A stretch of 64,000 nucleotides of DNA from Lasiosphaeris hirsuta (lineage: Eukaryota; Ascomycota; Sordariomycetes; Sordariales; Lasiosphaeriaceae): positions 992,001-1,056,000 of the forward strand of contig JAUKUA010000005.1 in assembly GCA_030549175.1 (NCBI GenBank). Direction: 5' to 3'. Every line of letters starts with the position of its first letter. The stretch's first letter is position 1. This document shows, in pieces, positions 21,313-33,162 of the stretch. The notes under the pieces were generated by a model. The model was given only the letters and a program-made list of their open reading frames with translations. It made no database searches and had not been told where the DNA came from. A program made the position numbers and the translations under genes.

Positions 21313-24210
21313 ATGCGCTGTCAAGCATCACGGCAGCAGGGGATTGCGCTTGCGCTGCTGTGGCTGGGCCTCCATGCCGCCGCCGCCCATGGCTCTAGAC
21401 CAGGCCAAGACGCCGTCTTGAACGCCTTCCTTGCTCCTCCAGAGGTATGCGAATCCAAGACGATCAACTACATTACGCACATCCTACCACAACAATGCCT
21501 CCGGACATCTTGGACTGCTGCCCCCACGGCCACCGCCAACGTCACCGCTTCTTCGGGCACCGCCATACCCACGGCCACCGCAGGCCGAAGCACCGAGACG
21601 GCACCTTCGAATGATGCCCAGCAGAAGCAGGCGGTTAGCCAAGAGAAGGTGGCTCCCAAACATGAGCAGGAGCCCGAGGACCCCGACAACCAGGACTTCG
21701 CCACCAGTTCCTTTATGTCCTTTGAGGAATGGAAGGAGATGATGCTGCGCAAGTCAGGACAAGATCCCGCCAACATCAAGGGCCGCAAACCGAGCGAGCA
21801 CCGCGCCGAGAGGGACCCAGCTATCGCCCATGGCGAGTTCGACGGCATCGGAGAAGAGGGAGAGATATCCCTAGACTTCGACGCTCTGTCTGAGAAAGTG
21901 TCAGAGATAACCTCGTCCTCTTCAGGCGAAGCCCCTCCGCATACCAAAACAGACGTCAAAGAAGAACCCGTGCTATACGACGACGGCAAGACACAATACT
22001 ACCGGAGTAAAGATGCTGGCAAGACATGCAAGGAGAGGTTCTCGTACTCCTCGTTTGACGCCGGCGCGACAGTCCTAAAGACCAATCCTGGTGCTAAGAA
22101 CGCAAAGGCCATCTTGGTCGAAAACAAAGACTCTTACATGCTTCTTGAGTGTCGGAACAAAAACAAGTTTGTCATAGTGGAGCTTAGCGACGATATCCTT
22201 GTCGATACCGTTGTGCTAGCCAACTTTGAGTTCTTCTCCAGCATGATCCGAAAGTTCCGTGTCAGTGTTAGTGACCGCTACCCAATGAAGTTGGACAAAT
22301 GGGTAGACCTAGGTACCTTCGAAGCCCGCAACTCGCGAGACATCCAGCCGTTCCTGGTGGAGCACCCCCAGATCTACACAAAGTACATACGGATCGAGTT
22401 CCTTACCCACTATGGCACTGAGTATTACTGCCCTGTGTCGTTACTACGGGTCCATGGCACCAGGATGCTCGATAGCTGGAAAGAGCATGAGCAAGATCAG
22501 GGCCAGGATGACGAGGTCGAGCAGATCGATGCTGCAATCCAGGAGCCGGCGGTAGAGGCCAACCAAACAGCTGAGCCGATTCCCGCCGAGCCAGTGCCGT
22601 CTGATGTGACGGAGGAGAACATACCCAGAGCACAGGACCTCGCCGAAACGGGACTATCTCCTTGGCAACCCTTGTTTCAATACGACCTGTTCGAGCCAAC
22701 CTGTGCCTTGCGTTCGCCCACAACTGGCGAGCCTACTCCTGTCTTGCCTGACATAGGCGACAAGCCCGGTATCGCCGCCGCCAACGGTGAGAGCGTGAGT
22801 GTGCATCTTTCCAAGGCCTCTATCGCGCCCGAGACGCCCAAATCCAACGGCTCTTCCGTGCCTGCTCCTTCCCAATCTACTACTGCTCAGTCCCAGTCAA
22901 CGGGCTCATCATCTCCATCTGTATCTGCCTCTTCCGCGCCGCCTCAACAAGCGGCAAGCAATAGCAACAGCAGCACTGCCAGCAGCAGCCCGAGCCCAAA
23001 GCAGCCCAACGCTCGAACCGATGCCGCAGATGGTGGCTCCTCGGCTAGCTCTCGCACAACAGGCACATCGACATCCTCGTCATCGCCGCCCCGCAACAAA
23101 ACCAGTGCCGGCTCCAGCGCTTCGGCCTCGCCGACGGTGCAGGAGTCTTTCTTCAAGACCGTGACGAAACGGCTCCAGCACCTAGAGTCTAACACATCTC
23201 TCTCGCTCCAGTACATCGAGGAGCAGTCCCGGTTTCTGCAGGATGCACTTCTCAAGATGGAAAAGAAGCAAATAAGCCGCGTCGACAGCTTTCTTGACAC
23301 GCTCAACAAGACAGTCCTCGCCGAGCTCCGCACCGTACGCACCCAGTACGACCAGATTTGGCAGAGCACTGTCATCGCCCTCGAAACGCAGCGTGAGCAG
23401 TCCCAGCGCGAGATTGTGGCCTTATCAGGCCGCCTGACCGTCCTCGCCGACGAGGTCGTCTTTCAGAAGCGCATGGCCATCTTGCAAAGCGTCCTGCTCC
23501 TCAGCTGCCTCATCCTTGTGATATTCAGCCGCGGTGGCGGCGGCAGTTTCGCCGGGTATGGACCTGGGCCGGCGCTTGTCAATGGCAGACCGTCGTCCTT
23601 TGACCTCGGCACCCCCCTCCACCTCAACCAGCACCGCCACGCCCGCGAAGACTCCACGTCCACCTTCGCCCCAACCCTGATATCCTCCCCCTCCGCCTCC
23701 GGGGCCGCTGCCCACTACGCCTCCTCGCAGCACAACCTCCACTACCGCAACGGCGCCGGCACCAGCGACAAGACGCTGCCCCTGACACCCACATCACAGT
23801 TCAGCAGGGAGGCAACACCCCTCATCCACGTCGACGGCGTCGATGTGCCCTTCTACGACGTCGCTGACTCGCCCTCGCCCCCAACACCACCCCCTTCGCA
23901 GCACCAACAGCAGCCAAAGTCGCCCCCGCAGCAGCCTAAGCGGCAGAGGAGGCGGAAGTCGGGGGGCAGTAAGGGCAAGGGTCATATCAATGGTAATGGG
24001 AATGGTAGCAGCGGTGGGAGTGGTAACAGAAGTGCCGCAAAAGACGGAGCAGAACAAGACGTAGATGCAGAACTGTCGCCAGAGCCGGGACCTGAGGAGC
24101 CCGCGGCCCCCCTGTCGGCAGGGAGGTTGAGTATGTCGCAGATGCAAATGGGCGGGGTTAGGAAACCGTTGCCGGCTCTGCCAGAAGATCAAGTTGAGCT
24201 GGAGCGGTGA
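21313..24210 (+). CDS. SLP1: SUN-like ER membrane protein (Slp1 family)
   Basis: Mid-SUN protein of the ER; yeast Slp1 works with Emp65 to protect soluble folding proteins from degradation. One uninterrupted frame of 965 residues. Residues 1-27 form a signal peptide (ALALLWLGLHAAAAHG). A Thr/Ala-rich stretch follows, then the conserved SFMSFEEWKEMMLRKSGQ. The SUN domain covers about 239-390, with CKERFSYSSFDAGATVLKTN, KFVIVELSDDILVDTVVLAN, FEFFSSMIRKFRVSVSDRYP and HYGTEYYCPVSLLRVHGTRM. A Ser/Ala-rich linker leads to a coiled coil at about 610-720 (KRLQHLESNTSLSLQYIEEQ) and one transmembrane helix at about 724-740 (ILQSVLLLSCLILVIFS). The 220-residue C-terminus is low in complexity, with poly-Gln/Pro and basic patches, and should face the cytosol. 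Confidence 0.95.
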   Translation: MRCQASRQQGIALALLWLGLHAAAAHGSRPGQDAVLNAFLAPPEVCESKTINYITHILPQQCLRTSWTAAPTATANVTASSGTAIPTATAGRSTETAPSNDAQQKQAVSQEKVAPKHEQEPEDPDNQDFATSSFMSFEEWKEMMLRKSGQDPANIKGRKPSEHRAERDPAIAHGEFDGIGEEGEISLDFDALSEKVSEITSSSSGEAPPHTKTDVKEEPVLYDDGKTQYYRSKDAGKTCKERFSYSSFDAGATVLKTNPGAKNAKAILVENKDSYMLLECRNKNKFVIVELSDDILVDTVVLANFEFFSSMIRKFRVSVSDRYPMKLDKWVDLGTFEARNSRDIQPFLVEHPQIYTKYIRIEFLTHYGTEYYCPVSLLRVHGTRMLDSWKEHEQDQGQDDEVEQIDAAIQEPAVEANQTAEPIPAEPVPSDVTEENIPRAQDLAETGLSPWQPLFQYDLFEPTCALRSPTTGEPTPVLPDIGDKPGIAAANGESVSVHLSKASIAPETPKSNGSSVPAPSQSTTAQSQSTGSSSPSVSASSAPPQQAASNSNSSTASSSPSPKQPNARTDAADGGSSASSRTTGTSTSSSSPPRNKTSAGSSASASPTVQESFFKTVTKRLQHLESNTSLSLQYIEEQSRFLQDALLKMEKKQISRVDSFLDTLNKTVLAELRTVRTQYDQIWQSTVIALETQREQSQREIVALSGRLTVLADEVVFQKRMAILQSVLLLSCLILVIFSRGGGGSFAGYGPGPALVNGRPSSFDLGTPLHLNQHRHAREDSTSTFAPTLISSPSASGAAAHYASSQHNLHYRNGAGTSDKTLPLTPTSQFSREATPLIHVDGVDVPFYDVADSPSPPTPPPSQHQQQPKSPPQQPKRQRRRKSGGSKGKGHINGNGNGSSGGSGNRSAAKDGAEQDVDAELSPEPGPEEPAAPLSAGRLSMSQMQMGGVRKPLPALPEDQVELER

Positions 24211-24955
24211 TGGGGACGGACACGATACCAGTATGTTGCTAAAGAGCCATGTTTTTAGATGTTTACGATACCAGCATTGCAATGGACGGCTTTGCTAATG
24301 AAACTTTACTTGACACTACGTTGCATATTTTTTGGTGTCCGATGCATTACCATCTCCACTCTACCTACTGCCACAAACAATCACAACACTGTCATGCGCC
24401 AACAATGCAATGGAAAACCGACATCTATTGAGGGCGGAGTCAAGGCAAAAACTATGTATGTCCGTCCTGGCTAAGGTATACAGGCACGCTCCATCTCCAC
24501 GATGGTCCTGAAGCTTGAGATCCTTGATCAAAACCAGGCATTGCGGTATGGGACGGCCAACTTTCCTGGGCCATGATAGTTTCAATGGCCCCTCCTGTTG
24601 GCTTAGCCAATATGACTCCCTGTCGACAAACCGCATCCGCCTCTTTACCATCTCCCTTGCAGGAATCGAGGTTCCAAAATGGATTGACTGAAAGATACCA
24701 AATGAACTTTTCCGCTTTTGTTTTCGCTTCCCATTCTTGTCAAATATCTAAACGAATTTGTCAAGGAGCTGAATGTTGAATTGCAGCAGGGAATTCCAAT
24801 CTAAATGGTGTTGAACTTGTCGAGTTGTCAAAAATTACGAGCGAGCCAGGCCTCGCAGTGGCCTGTTTAGCGTTGATTGCATTAGATGACTTTCGGAGTT
24901 CGCGCAGGTTTTCAGTACTAGCCCTTGCCAGCTCGCCGAGTCCCGGGCAATCCAA
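24211..24955. other. Convergent intergenic region, SLP1/Mei2-like
   Basis: 3' ends of two genes that run towards each other. Only short, unrecognisable open frames; no gene supported. Confidence 0.5.
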
Positions 24956-27663
24956 TTAGTGAGGGTTGTATAGGACTTGCTGCGGCATCTGGGCATCGTA
25001 GTCGAACTCCTCGAGGGCCGCGAGTCTGGTACCACGATCGTACTGAGAGCGACGCCGACGCTGCTCGTCACGGAAGTGCTGGCCCGCGTTGGGGGTGAAG
25101 AGGCCTGGTACAAAAACAGTCAGTTTTGCTTGATCTGAGCCGAAGAAGCTATCACTCACCGACGTGCTCTGCATTCTCACAGCTGCGCTTCATCTTGGAC
25201 TGGTTGTCGGGCTCCGGGAAAGGCTCCTCTTGGCCGGCCAGCTCTGCTCTAGGTCCGTTGATAGTATAATACAGCTAACAATGTTAGCGGATCAAGTGGT
25301 ATCAAGACAGAAGCTGCCGTACCTTGGGCCGGTAGTGGGGCATCTCGAGCATGACAGAGCTGTTTCGGAACTTCTGGACGAGGCAATCTTTGCCTTGGAT
25401 GGCTTCGAAGTGTCAGTATCAACTCCCCTGGCTGTGGCTGTGGAAAACTCACTCGCATAGGAGATCTCCGCAACCTTGTCGCTCTTGAAGCAGTTCCATC
25501 GCTGGTTTCCGCGGGCGTTCACAAACTACATGTATGGTCAGACACAACCGTAATTCTGAACAGAGCAAGATTGACAAACATCAATGATGTCAAGAGGCTA
25601 GATAGCTGGTTAATTAATTTGGCATTGCAGGAGAGGGGACAGAAGCTTACATCGACGAAGTTGATGAACGCATAGCCGACGCTGTGCAACAAAGTACCAT
25701 GTCAATACACGAGAGCTAAAGAGAACAGAAGGTAGCCTACATACTTGCAGTCGTTGGCGAAGTCGATGCGCAGATACATGAAGTCGTACTTGCCCCAGCT
25801 CGACTCATCCACGATTTTCTTGAGCATTGTTTGGTCAACCTTGTTCGGGATGTTGCGCAGCATGATCTAAATCGTCAGCACAGTGGGCCCCACAGGGCTA
25901 TTGGGGCATACTTACGGTGGTTCGAACATCAATGCCGTCTCGAATGCGGGTAACATCAACATGATTGTGGTGACCAGCAGCGTTGTAGAACGGCGATCTA
26001 TTGACTCTCATGGCATTCTGTCGGCGTCCATCATAACGTCCATCATGACGTCCAAAAGCCGCCATGGCTCTCTGGTTGGCATACTCATTCTGGAAAGCCA
26101 TCGGGGTCTTTGGGGGGGTGAAGATCGGGGTCATGATGGGTACACCACCAGACATCGGAGTCATCGGGGTGAGAGAACTTGCGCTCTGGCTTCGGGTCGG
26201 TGTCTGGTCAAGTACGTAACGTACCGGCGATGCGGCAGGGCCATGATAAACTAGCGGATACATGGGAATAGGGTGCTGAGGCATATGAGCTAGGGCGGGC
26301 GATTGACCGAGATGACTAGCCGTAGCGAGAGTACTTCCCGGGTGCGTTGCTTTGGGGATGTTCATCCCATGAAACATGCTAGAGAATTCCTCTGGGTGAG
26401 TTGGCTTAGAGACGTTCACTCCATGAAACATGCTGGCGAGGTCTTCCACGGAATGTTGCGGCAGAGCGTAGCGCTCGAGATGTTCATGGGCCAGGCTCGT
26501 GGCCACAGGCGGGGCTGCCGGCTCGCAAGGGGCCAGAAGCAGCTGCATTCCCTGTCATTTGGTCAGGAGGTTGGATTTGACAGAGTCGAGCCGAATACTC
26601 ACAGAAAACACGATCCCGTTGAACTTGGAGATGACGAAAGCGGCAACGTCAACATCACAGAACTCGACCACGGCCCTGTATACAGGATCCTGAAGTCCGC
26701 TCTGGCGCTGAAACCCGAAGATGTCTCCTTCAGAACGGACGAAGTCGCGGACGATAGAGTCAATCTGGTGAGATCCGACGCCGCCGCCGGGGGAAAAGAG
26801 AGTCACAACATTGACCAGACCGCTCGGAGCCGCCTCAATGCGAGCAGCAGGGTTCAGATCCTGTGGGTTGAATCAGCATGGCCGGGACATAGATTACCAA
26901 TTTTACTGGGGTACTGACGTTGTAGAACTCAGCTGAAGAGATGTACTCGGCGAGCCAGTCAGCACCGCTGAGCCGGATGTTGTCATGGATGTTGCGAGCA
27001 TCCCGAATGTTTGTGAGACGTAGGTAGACCTTTGAAGCGTTCAAGAGGATGCTGCGTTTGCCTTGGGGCTGATAACCAATGCGCTCCAACTTCTACAGAA
27101 AGGTTGTCAGCATGAGTAGAGGGCACTGAGGTAAGGGACATGTCTACCTCGATATAGTCTTCAACATCGTGGGCCGTGACGACACCGGAGGTCGACGAGA
27201 TGACAAGATAACGAGAGATGCCCAAGTCGGCGCTCAGCTTCGAGGGAGCTTGATCGATGATAACCGAGTATCTGCCAGATGGGCCAGTGCCAAAAGAAGC
27301 TCCATTCAAGGAACCATGGGCAACCAGTGGAGTGGAGACCGGGCGGAAAGACGAGGCAGTTGGCGACAATTTCTGCTCTGTCTTAGAGGCGGCAGTAGTA
27401 GTGGAAACGAAAGGGTCCTTCTCGACAGCAGTAGAGGCGCCTGTGTAGGCCTCAGTAGGGTTGACCTGGAAGCGGTTTTGGTGAGACTCCGCGGTGACGA
27501 GGTTCAAGGCCTTCAGCAGGCCAGCCGATCTCGAGGGGTTGTCATCGGGTGAGAAAGCGGTGAGTCTGGTGTCCGGGGTACCTTCGTGTTTGTACGAGTC
27601 GGCACCGCCACTGGATGAGTGAGGTGAGGGTGGGTTGAAAGCAGTCTCTCGTGCCTGCGCCAT
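24956..27663 (-). CDS. Mei2-like RNA-binding protein (C-terminal RRM)
   Basis: Related to fission-yeast Mei2, a master RNA-binding regulator of meiosis; role in this organism is inferred. The first ATG is at 27663 (MAQARETAFNPPSPHSSSGG); the frame is open three codons upstream without ATG. The N-terminal half is Ser/Thr/Pro-rich, then two weaker RRM-like segments (SRYLVISSTSGVVTAHDVED; SKVYLRLTNIRDARNIHDNI). A linker with a repeated FSSMFHGMNIPKATHP / LASMFHGVNVSKPTHP unit follows. The hallmark Mei2 C-terminal RRM comes last across small exons: IMLRNIPNKVDQTMLKKIVD, YDFMYLRIDFANDC, VGYAFINFVD, NARGNQRWNCFKSDKVAEIS. It ends in an Arg-rich tail (RDEQRRRRSQYDRGTR) and LYNPH. At least eight introns; inner edges are approximate. 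The large upstream region fits a developmentally regulated gene. Confidence 0.9.
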
Positions 27664-29795
27664 TGTGCACAAGATCCAATCGACTTGCTTGTAGGTGGTG
27701 GGTTTGCAGTTGTCAAAATACTGGATGGGACCTTACCAAGGACCAAAAACTCAGAGGGTGTGTTCTTGATTGCCTTTCAGGGCACAAGGAAAGAGAAGGG
27801 AGAGGTGAAAAAAGAGAAGAGACGAGGGGCAGGCGGTCACTGGAGAGGGTCCCCGGTTTTCTAGTTTCCTTGCTGGTCTCGGCGGCTGGAAAACAGGAAG
27901 GCACGGAAGGACCAGAGAGTGCGGACAAGAGACGGCAAGAGTAAAGGCGGATCCTCCAATTTCCTAGTGGGAGATGACGGACGAAACTGATGCAGAACCA
28001 CGAAAAGAGTGTGTGGCCAATATATGGCCAACGTGCGTGTGACTGGAGCCGACAGATGTCTTTCGACTTCCACTTCCTGACCTACAAGAATAAACCTCGC
28101 AAGGTGGAGAAAGATCCTAGGGGAATGTACTGTTGCAAGGCGGACGTGGCCGAGAAGAATTGTCGAATTTCTCTGGCGGGTCAATAAAGTGAAGGAAGGA
28201 GTGTTGGGCGGTTTGGGTGGCGGAACAGAACCCGATTGTCGGACGCCTTGATGTGCCAGGCGGACGGTAGACGAGATTGCCGAAAGTTGAAAGGGTAAAG
28301 GAAGGAGTGGATAAAGGAATGTCGGTCGGGGTTATCTAAGGTAGTGAAGATGACGGGACTCGGGGGTCCAGGATTGTCACGTTTTGGGGGGGGGGAGGCT
28401 GAACCGAGGAAGGAGCGTCGGGCAGTGGGAGTTGGGTATTGGGTGGAAGTACGCCCAACTAATGTTCCTGGTCAGAAGTTGAGATAGACCGATCTCCCAG
28501 AAGGAGGAATAAATCAACGAGCGGTGACGGGAGTGTGAACGAGCTGTCTCAACCTAGTTTATGGTGGAGAGGGACAGAAGGTTAGGAAGGAGCGTGGCAC
28601 AGAATAAATAGAGAAACAGTAATGGAAGTGACTGACTATTCTACATGAAAGTTAGAATGAGGAACGAGGCACGGCGTGAATTGCAGAAAGAGCGAAGAGC
28701 TTGGAAGGTTGAGGAGGTGAAGCGCCACACCATTCAAGCTGCACCTTCCAGACTCACAGACGACTGTGCCACCACGATCACTGCGAAGTGGTTTGTCGCA
28801 TAGGAAGTAGGAAAACTTGCTTAGGAAGACTGGCTAGAGAAGCTTTTTTCTAAAAAAAAGAAATTAATTTACGAAGCTCAAACTTTTCACTCTAAGTTCA
28901 CCAACAATTTTTTATTGGAGAACTCAGAAGTCCAAATCATGATGGGCCGTGACGATGCCCCCCTTTCTACATGAGGGAAATGGAAATTTAGGTTAGGCAC
29001 TACTTATTCTATTCATTTACCTCAGTATTGGTTATGCTGAAGGCCCTGGTTTGAAAATGCGGATTGTATGTTGCGTCACTCGTCCTTTGAGAGGAGAACA
29101 CAAGCTGGAGACTACTATAATGAAAGTAGAAATACTGCCCAGTAATGTAACAAACACATCAATAGTTTTGAGCTTTAGCTAGTATTCTCCACTGACCTGT
29201 GCTTAAAATATATGAGTATCGGTTTGGGTTATCTCCTGCGAATCTAGACTTTGTATTAGACGGGACTCGACACTGCACTGGGATAGGTGTTGTTTCGTCC
29301 TTGAAAAGGGGCAAGAAATTGACGGGACAACCACCTGAACCGTGCACTGCTATCCGTACTGTACCTTGTCACTCCCAGCATCGCTTAGCACGATAATGAT
29401 AAGTGAAGTACTGGAGTTGCTGGGGGATTTCGCGAGCCTGATTACTAGCTAAGGGACGCCCTTTTCTCTGTTTCTAAAAGAAAATCGATGCCCTGTGAAG
29501 TATCTAGAGTCCGAGCAAGTTTGCATAATGCAATTAAAATTCCTCCTTTCTGGGATTTGTAAATTGAATTATTGTTTCCCGAAGCTGGCACAACGCACGG
29601 ACGCTCACGTCTGCTGGCTGCTGCGCATGCCATTGTCCATGGCCAATTTGGCCCAGCAAGCGAAACACGATTCATGTGCACTGAGGATCAATCAGTTGCA
29701 AGCTCCCACCTCCCACTTTCTGACCAGGGCACTTCCTAGCAAGCAGAACCCATCAACACCGATACAAATGGGGCCTCGAGCTTCCTAGACCCAAA
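27664..29795. other. Long divergent intergenic region, Mei2-like/SEC15
   Basis: 2.1 kb with a G10 run at 28386-28395. The part next to the Mei2-like gene is purine-rich on the plus strand. From about 28840 to 29570 the base composition turns AT-rich, unlike the flanks. Probably long promoter and leader; a decayed element in the AT-rich part is possible but I see no ends or coding remains. Confidence 0.4.
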
Positions 29796-32691
29796 ATGCC
29801 CCGGAAAGCCCAAACGTGGGATGACTACGACACTGCCGTCGACCAGGTCCGTTGCTTCGCTATTGTGATGACTGGGATGCCGATTGCACTGCGATTGCGT
29901 TGCATCTGCATCTGGCTTTGTCAAGTTGCTGACCTGTCATAGATTATCCTCGCGCCCACCGACTCTGATTTTCTCGACCAGCTGATCCCAGTGCTCAAAG
30001 ATGCCGCCGCGAGCAGCCGGACCGCGACACTCGTCCAGAGCCTCTCCCAATATGCCCAGGAACGAGAGGGCGAGATCGAGCGCATCGGCTTAACCAAGCA
30101 CGAAGAGTTCCTTGGCTCGGTAAATCAGCTACAGAAGGTGCGCGAAGGGACAGTCATCCTTACAGCTGAGATCTTGGACCTCAACCAATCGATCCAAGCC
30201 AGCACAGAGAAGCTTGCAGAGCAAAAGCAGGCTCTCGTCAACACGCGGGGCGTGCGACAGAACATCACGGATGTATCTGATGCGCTCAAGGAATCTCTCA
30301 AGATTCTCCATGCTGTCAACAATGCGCATGACTTAATCCGGAAGAAGAAGTACTATGGTGCGCTCAAGTCCCTGGAGGACCTTCAAAATGAGCATCTGGT
30401 CCCCATTATCCAGAACAAGTACGCGACACAATACAAGCTCGCAGACTTGATACAAAAGTCAATTCCCGCCTCTCAGAAGACAATTTCCGAGGCTGTCATG
30501 ACCGATTTGAACACTTGGCTGTACCGGATTCGGGAGACCTCGCAGTTCCTGGGCGAGGTGGCCTTCTTCCACACCAAGCAGCGTCAGGACAGGCAGCGGA
30601 AGCGCGTTGAGCAAAATGAATATTTGAACCATTTCAAGCTGAACTCAGCTATAGAATTGGTTATCGACGAGAGTAACGAGTACGACGTGCTCGACAATGA
30701 TGAGGTCCAGGTTGATTTTACGCCATTACACGAGGCGTTGCACATTCATGAGGCGCTGGGGCAACTGGACAAGTTCCGAGCCGACTATTCAGGAACTAGA
30801 CGGCAGCAAAAAGAACTTCTCTTGCCCAGCTCAATCAATCTTCTTAGCGAGGATGAAGACTCCTCACTAAGTGCTCTCCTGGAAGGCATTGCTGGTTTTG
30901 CAATTATCGAAAAGGCAACGATGCAGCGTGCGCCCCAGCTTCGCTCAACCGTAGATGTATGTATCCCTAGAAACCAAGTGAAGTGAGGCGTAAGTTCTAA
31001 CCTTGACAGATTGACGAGCTTTGGGATTCAATGTGTCAAACATCCATCAGGCTCATCACCAGGTCGCTGTCCGAAGTGAATAACGCTGAGGTCTTGCTCA
31101 AGATCAAGCTAGTCGTTGCACTCTTTATCCAGACAATGGAGGTAAAGAACTTGCCCATACACCGTTTTGAAAGCATTTCCTAACAATTTGATCAGGGCTG
31201 GGGGTACTCTGTATCTATGCTGAACGGCCTCCAACTTACTTTATTCCACAAGTACGCTGAACTGCTGAAACGCCGCTTTAGCGAGGACTTTCAAGAGGTT
31301 TGATCCCGCTCCCAATTGTCCTCATCATCCCTCCACTCGTTGGCTAACCCTGGAGAAGATTGTCTCAACAGACGATTATATGCCCATGGCTATCAACACT
31401 CTCGAAGAATACGACAAAGTCCTCAATGTCAGCTGGATCACACAAGATAAAACCCCCGAGGAACTTATGTATTTTGAGACCACCATTCCCAATGCTTATT
31501 GTGTCTAACTTCAACATAGCTTCCCGTGTGTGCTTCCGTTCTCTCAGATGTACCCTCTATGCTGCATAGACATCCGGAATTTCGTGAACCAGTTCTACTT
31601 CTTTTCCGATGATCACTTCCAATATCTGAATGTCATCGATGAGACGCTCAGAAAGGTAATGTTTATTTGGGTTTTAGCAATTTGATATCTCAGTATCATC
31701 TAACAAGGCCCTAGTCACTGGATGAACTCTTGACCGAAAGGGTCTGCCAATCTCTCGTCGAGCGATTGAGCTCTCAGTATCTTGGGCAGATAGTCCAGAT
31801 CCTGATTAATCTTGAGCACTTCGAGACGGCTTGCCAGGAACTTGAACAGCTTTTGATCAGAGCGCGGTCATCGACCTCGGCAGGTGGGCCTGTGACCCTG
31901 ACGGCAACTGAGCAGTTCAGGAACAACAAGAAGACTGCGGAAAAGCGAATTTTTGAACTTGTGAACTCCAAGATTGATGATCTTGTTGATACATCAGACT
32001 ATGACTGGTAAGATTCGCCAGTTCCGCTGTCACCAACTCACCGTCGTTAACATCACGCAACAACAGGGCGGCGCCGACCAAACCAAACGAACCAAGCAAC
32101 TACATGCAGACGTTGACACATTATCTCTCCAACATTATGAACTCAACCCTCTTGGGACTTCCTAGAGAGATCAAGGAGCTCATCTACTTCGATGCTCTCA
32201 GCCACGCTGCCAACAAGATCCTTGTAAGCCACACACCTCACAACGGGACACCAAGTCTTCGCATTAACCGCTATCTAGGCCCTTCCTCTATCCCAAGACG
32301 TCAAGACTATCAACCCTAACGGTGTCACCGCCATAGCACTTGACGTCCAGTACCTGACCGAGTTCGTCGCTAGTCTCGACAACGCCTTCATGCTCGAGCA
32401 GAATATCGATGAGCTCCAGCAGACGGTGGCGCTCATGCAGTCAGACAACCATGACGAATTCTTTGACATTTCAACCCGGAACAAGAAATACGGCCGTGTT
32501 GATGCCTTGAATGGCCCCATTTTATTGGAGAAGTAAATGCCCCCCTTGCTGCCTGTTACATCACGAAAGCGCCCTCAGCTGTGTTTTGTGGACTTGACTA
32601 ACGCGCCACTAGACTCACTCAAACGGTTGATAACCCGAGCCGAACCGCTGCGCCGCTCGCTAACTTCGGATCGCGCTTCGGCCTGAGGTGA
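29796..32691 (+). CDS. SEC15: Exocyst complex subunit Sec15
   Basis: Exocyst subunit that links the Rab GTPase Sec4 on secretory vesicles to tethering at the plasma membrane. Starts MPRKAQTWDDYDTAVDQ at 29796; an intron of about 100 nt leads to IILAPTDSDFLDQLIPVLKD. The long second exon has the coiled-coil N-terminal part (EREGEIERIGLTKHEEFLGS, then HAVNNAHDLIRKKKYYGALK). Later exons give CQTSIRLITRSLSEVNNAEV, then STDDYMPMAINTLEEYDKVL and, across a 3' splice at about 31520, PFSQMYPLCCIDIRNFVNQF, a very typical Sec15 stretch. The helical C-terminus ends QTVDNPSRTAAPLANFGSRF plus GLR at 32691. At least eight introns; frame is kept across all I placed. Confidence 0.95.
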
Positions 32692-33162
32692 TTGTCAAGC
32701 CGCAAACTGGCGTCCACATCATGCTGTCCTTGCGTTGGACAATCTAAAGTCGGGTCTCTGTGACTGCCATTCGCCGACAAAAAGGAAAAAAAGCTCACTG
32801 AAGGAATTTATCGTATAACCCAGCGCAAGATATTTGATGTATAGATGTGAAAAGTCATCAATTGGTCGTGAATTTAGCCAACCTGCTCCGCGAACCCCTT
32901 CCCGTCCGAACCTCGCAATCAAAGCGGCGGCTAGAATCGCTGAACAGTTCTGGTCTTCCGACTACCGAACGCAAGAGAATAAACACAACAAAAAAAATGA
33001 TCTGGGAAACCGCCGAATTCCTTCCGCCCTTATTTTACGCCAGATAATACCCAGGTTGAACTACACAAAAAGACATCGGCTGCATTTTAGCAACGGGAAG
33101 TACATTGCCGCCTCGCTTGCCGCTTCGCTCGCCTCTTCTCCGTCATAATAACTGGCCAACTT
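32692..33162. other. Convergent intergenic region, SEC15/HAP5
   Basis: 3' ends of SEC15 and HAP5. No gene supported in it. Confidence 0.5.

Noticed and set aside
22944..23375. 143-codon antisense frame over SLP1
   Set aside because: By-product of the coiled-coil and Ser-rich linker codons of SLP1.
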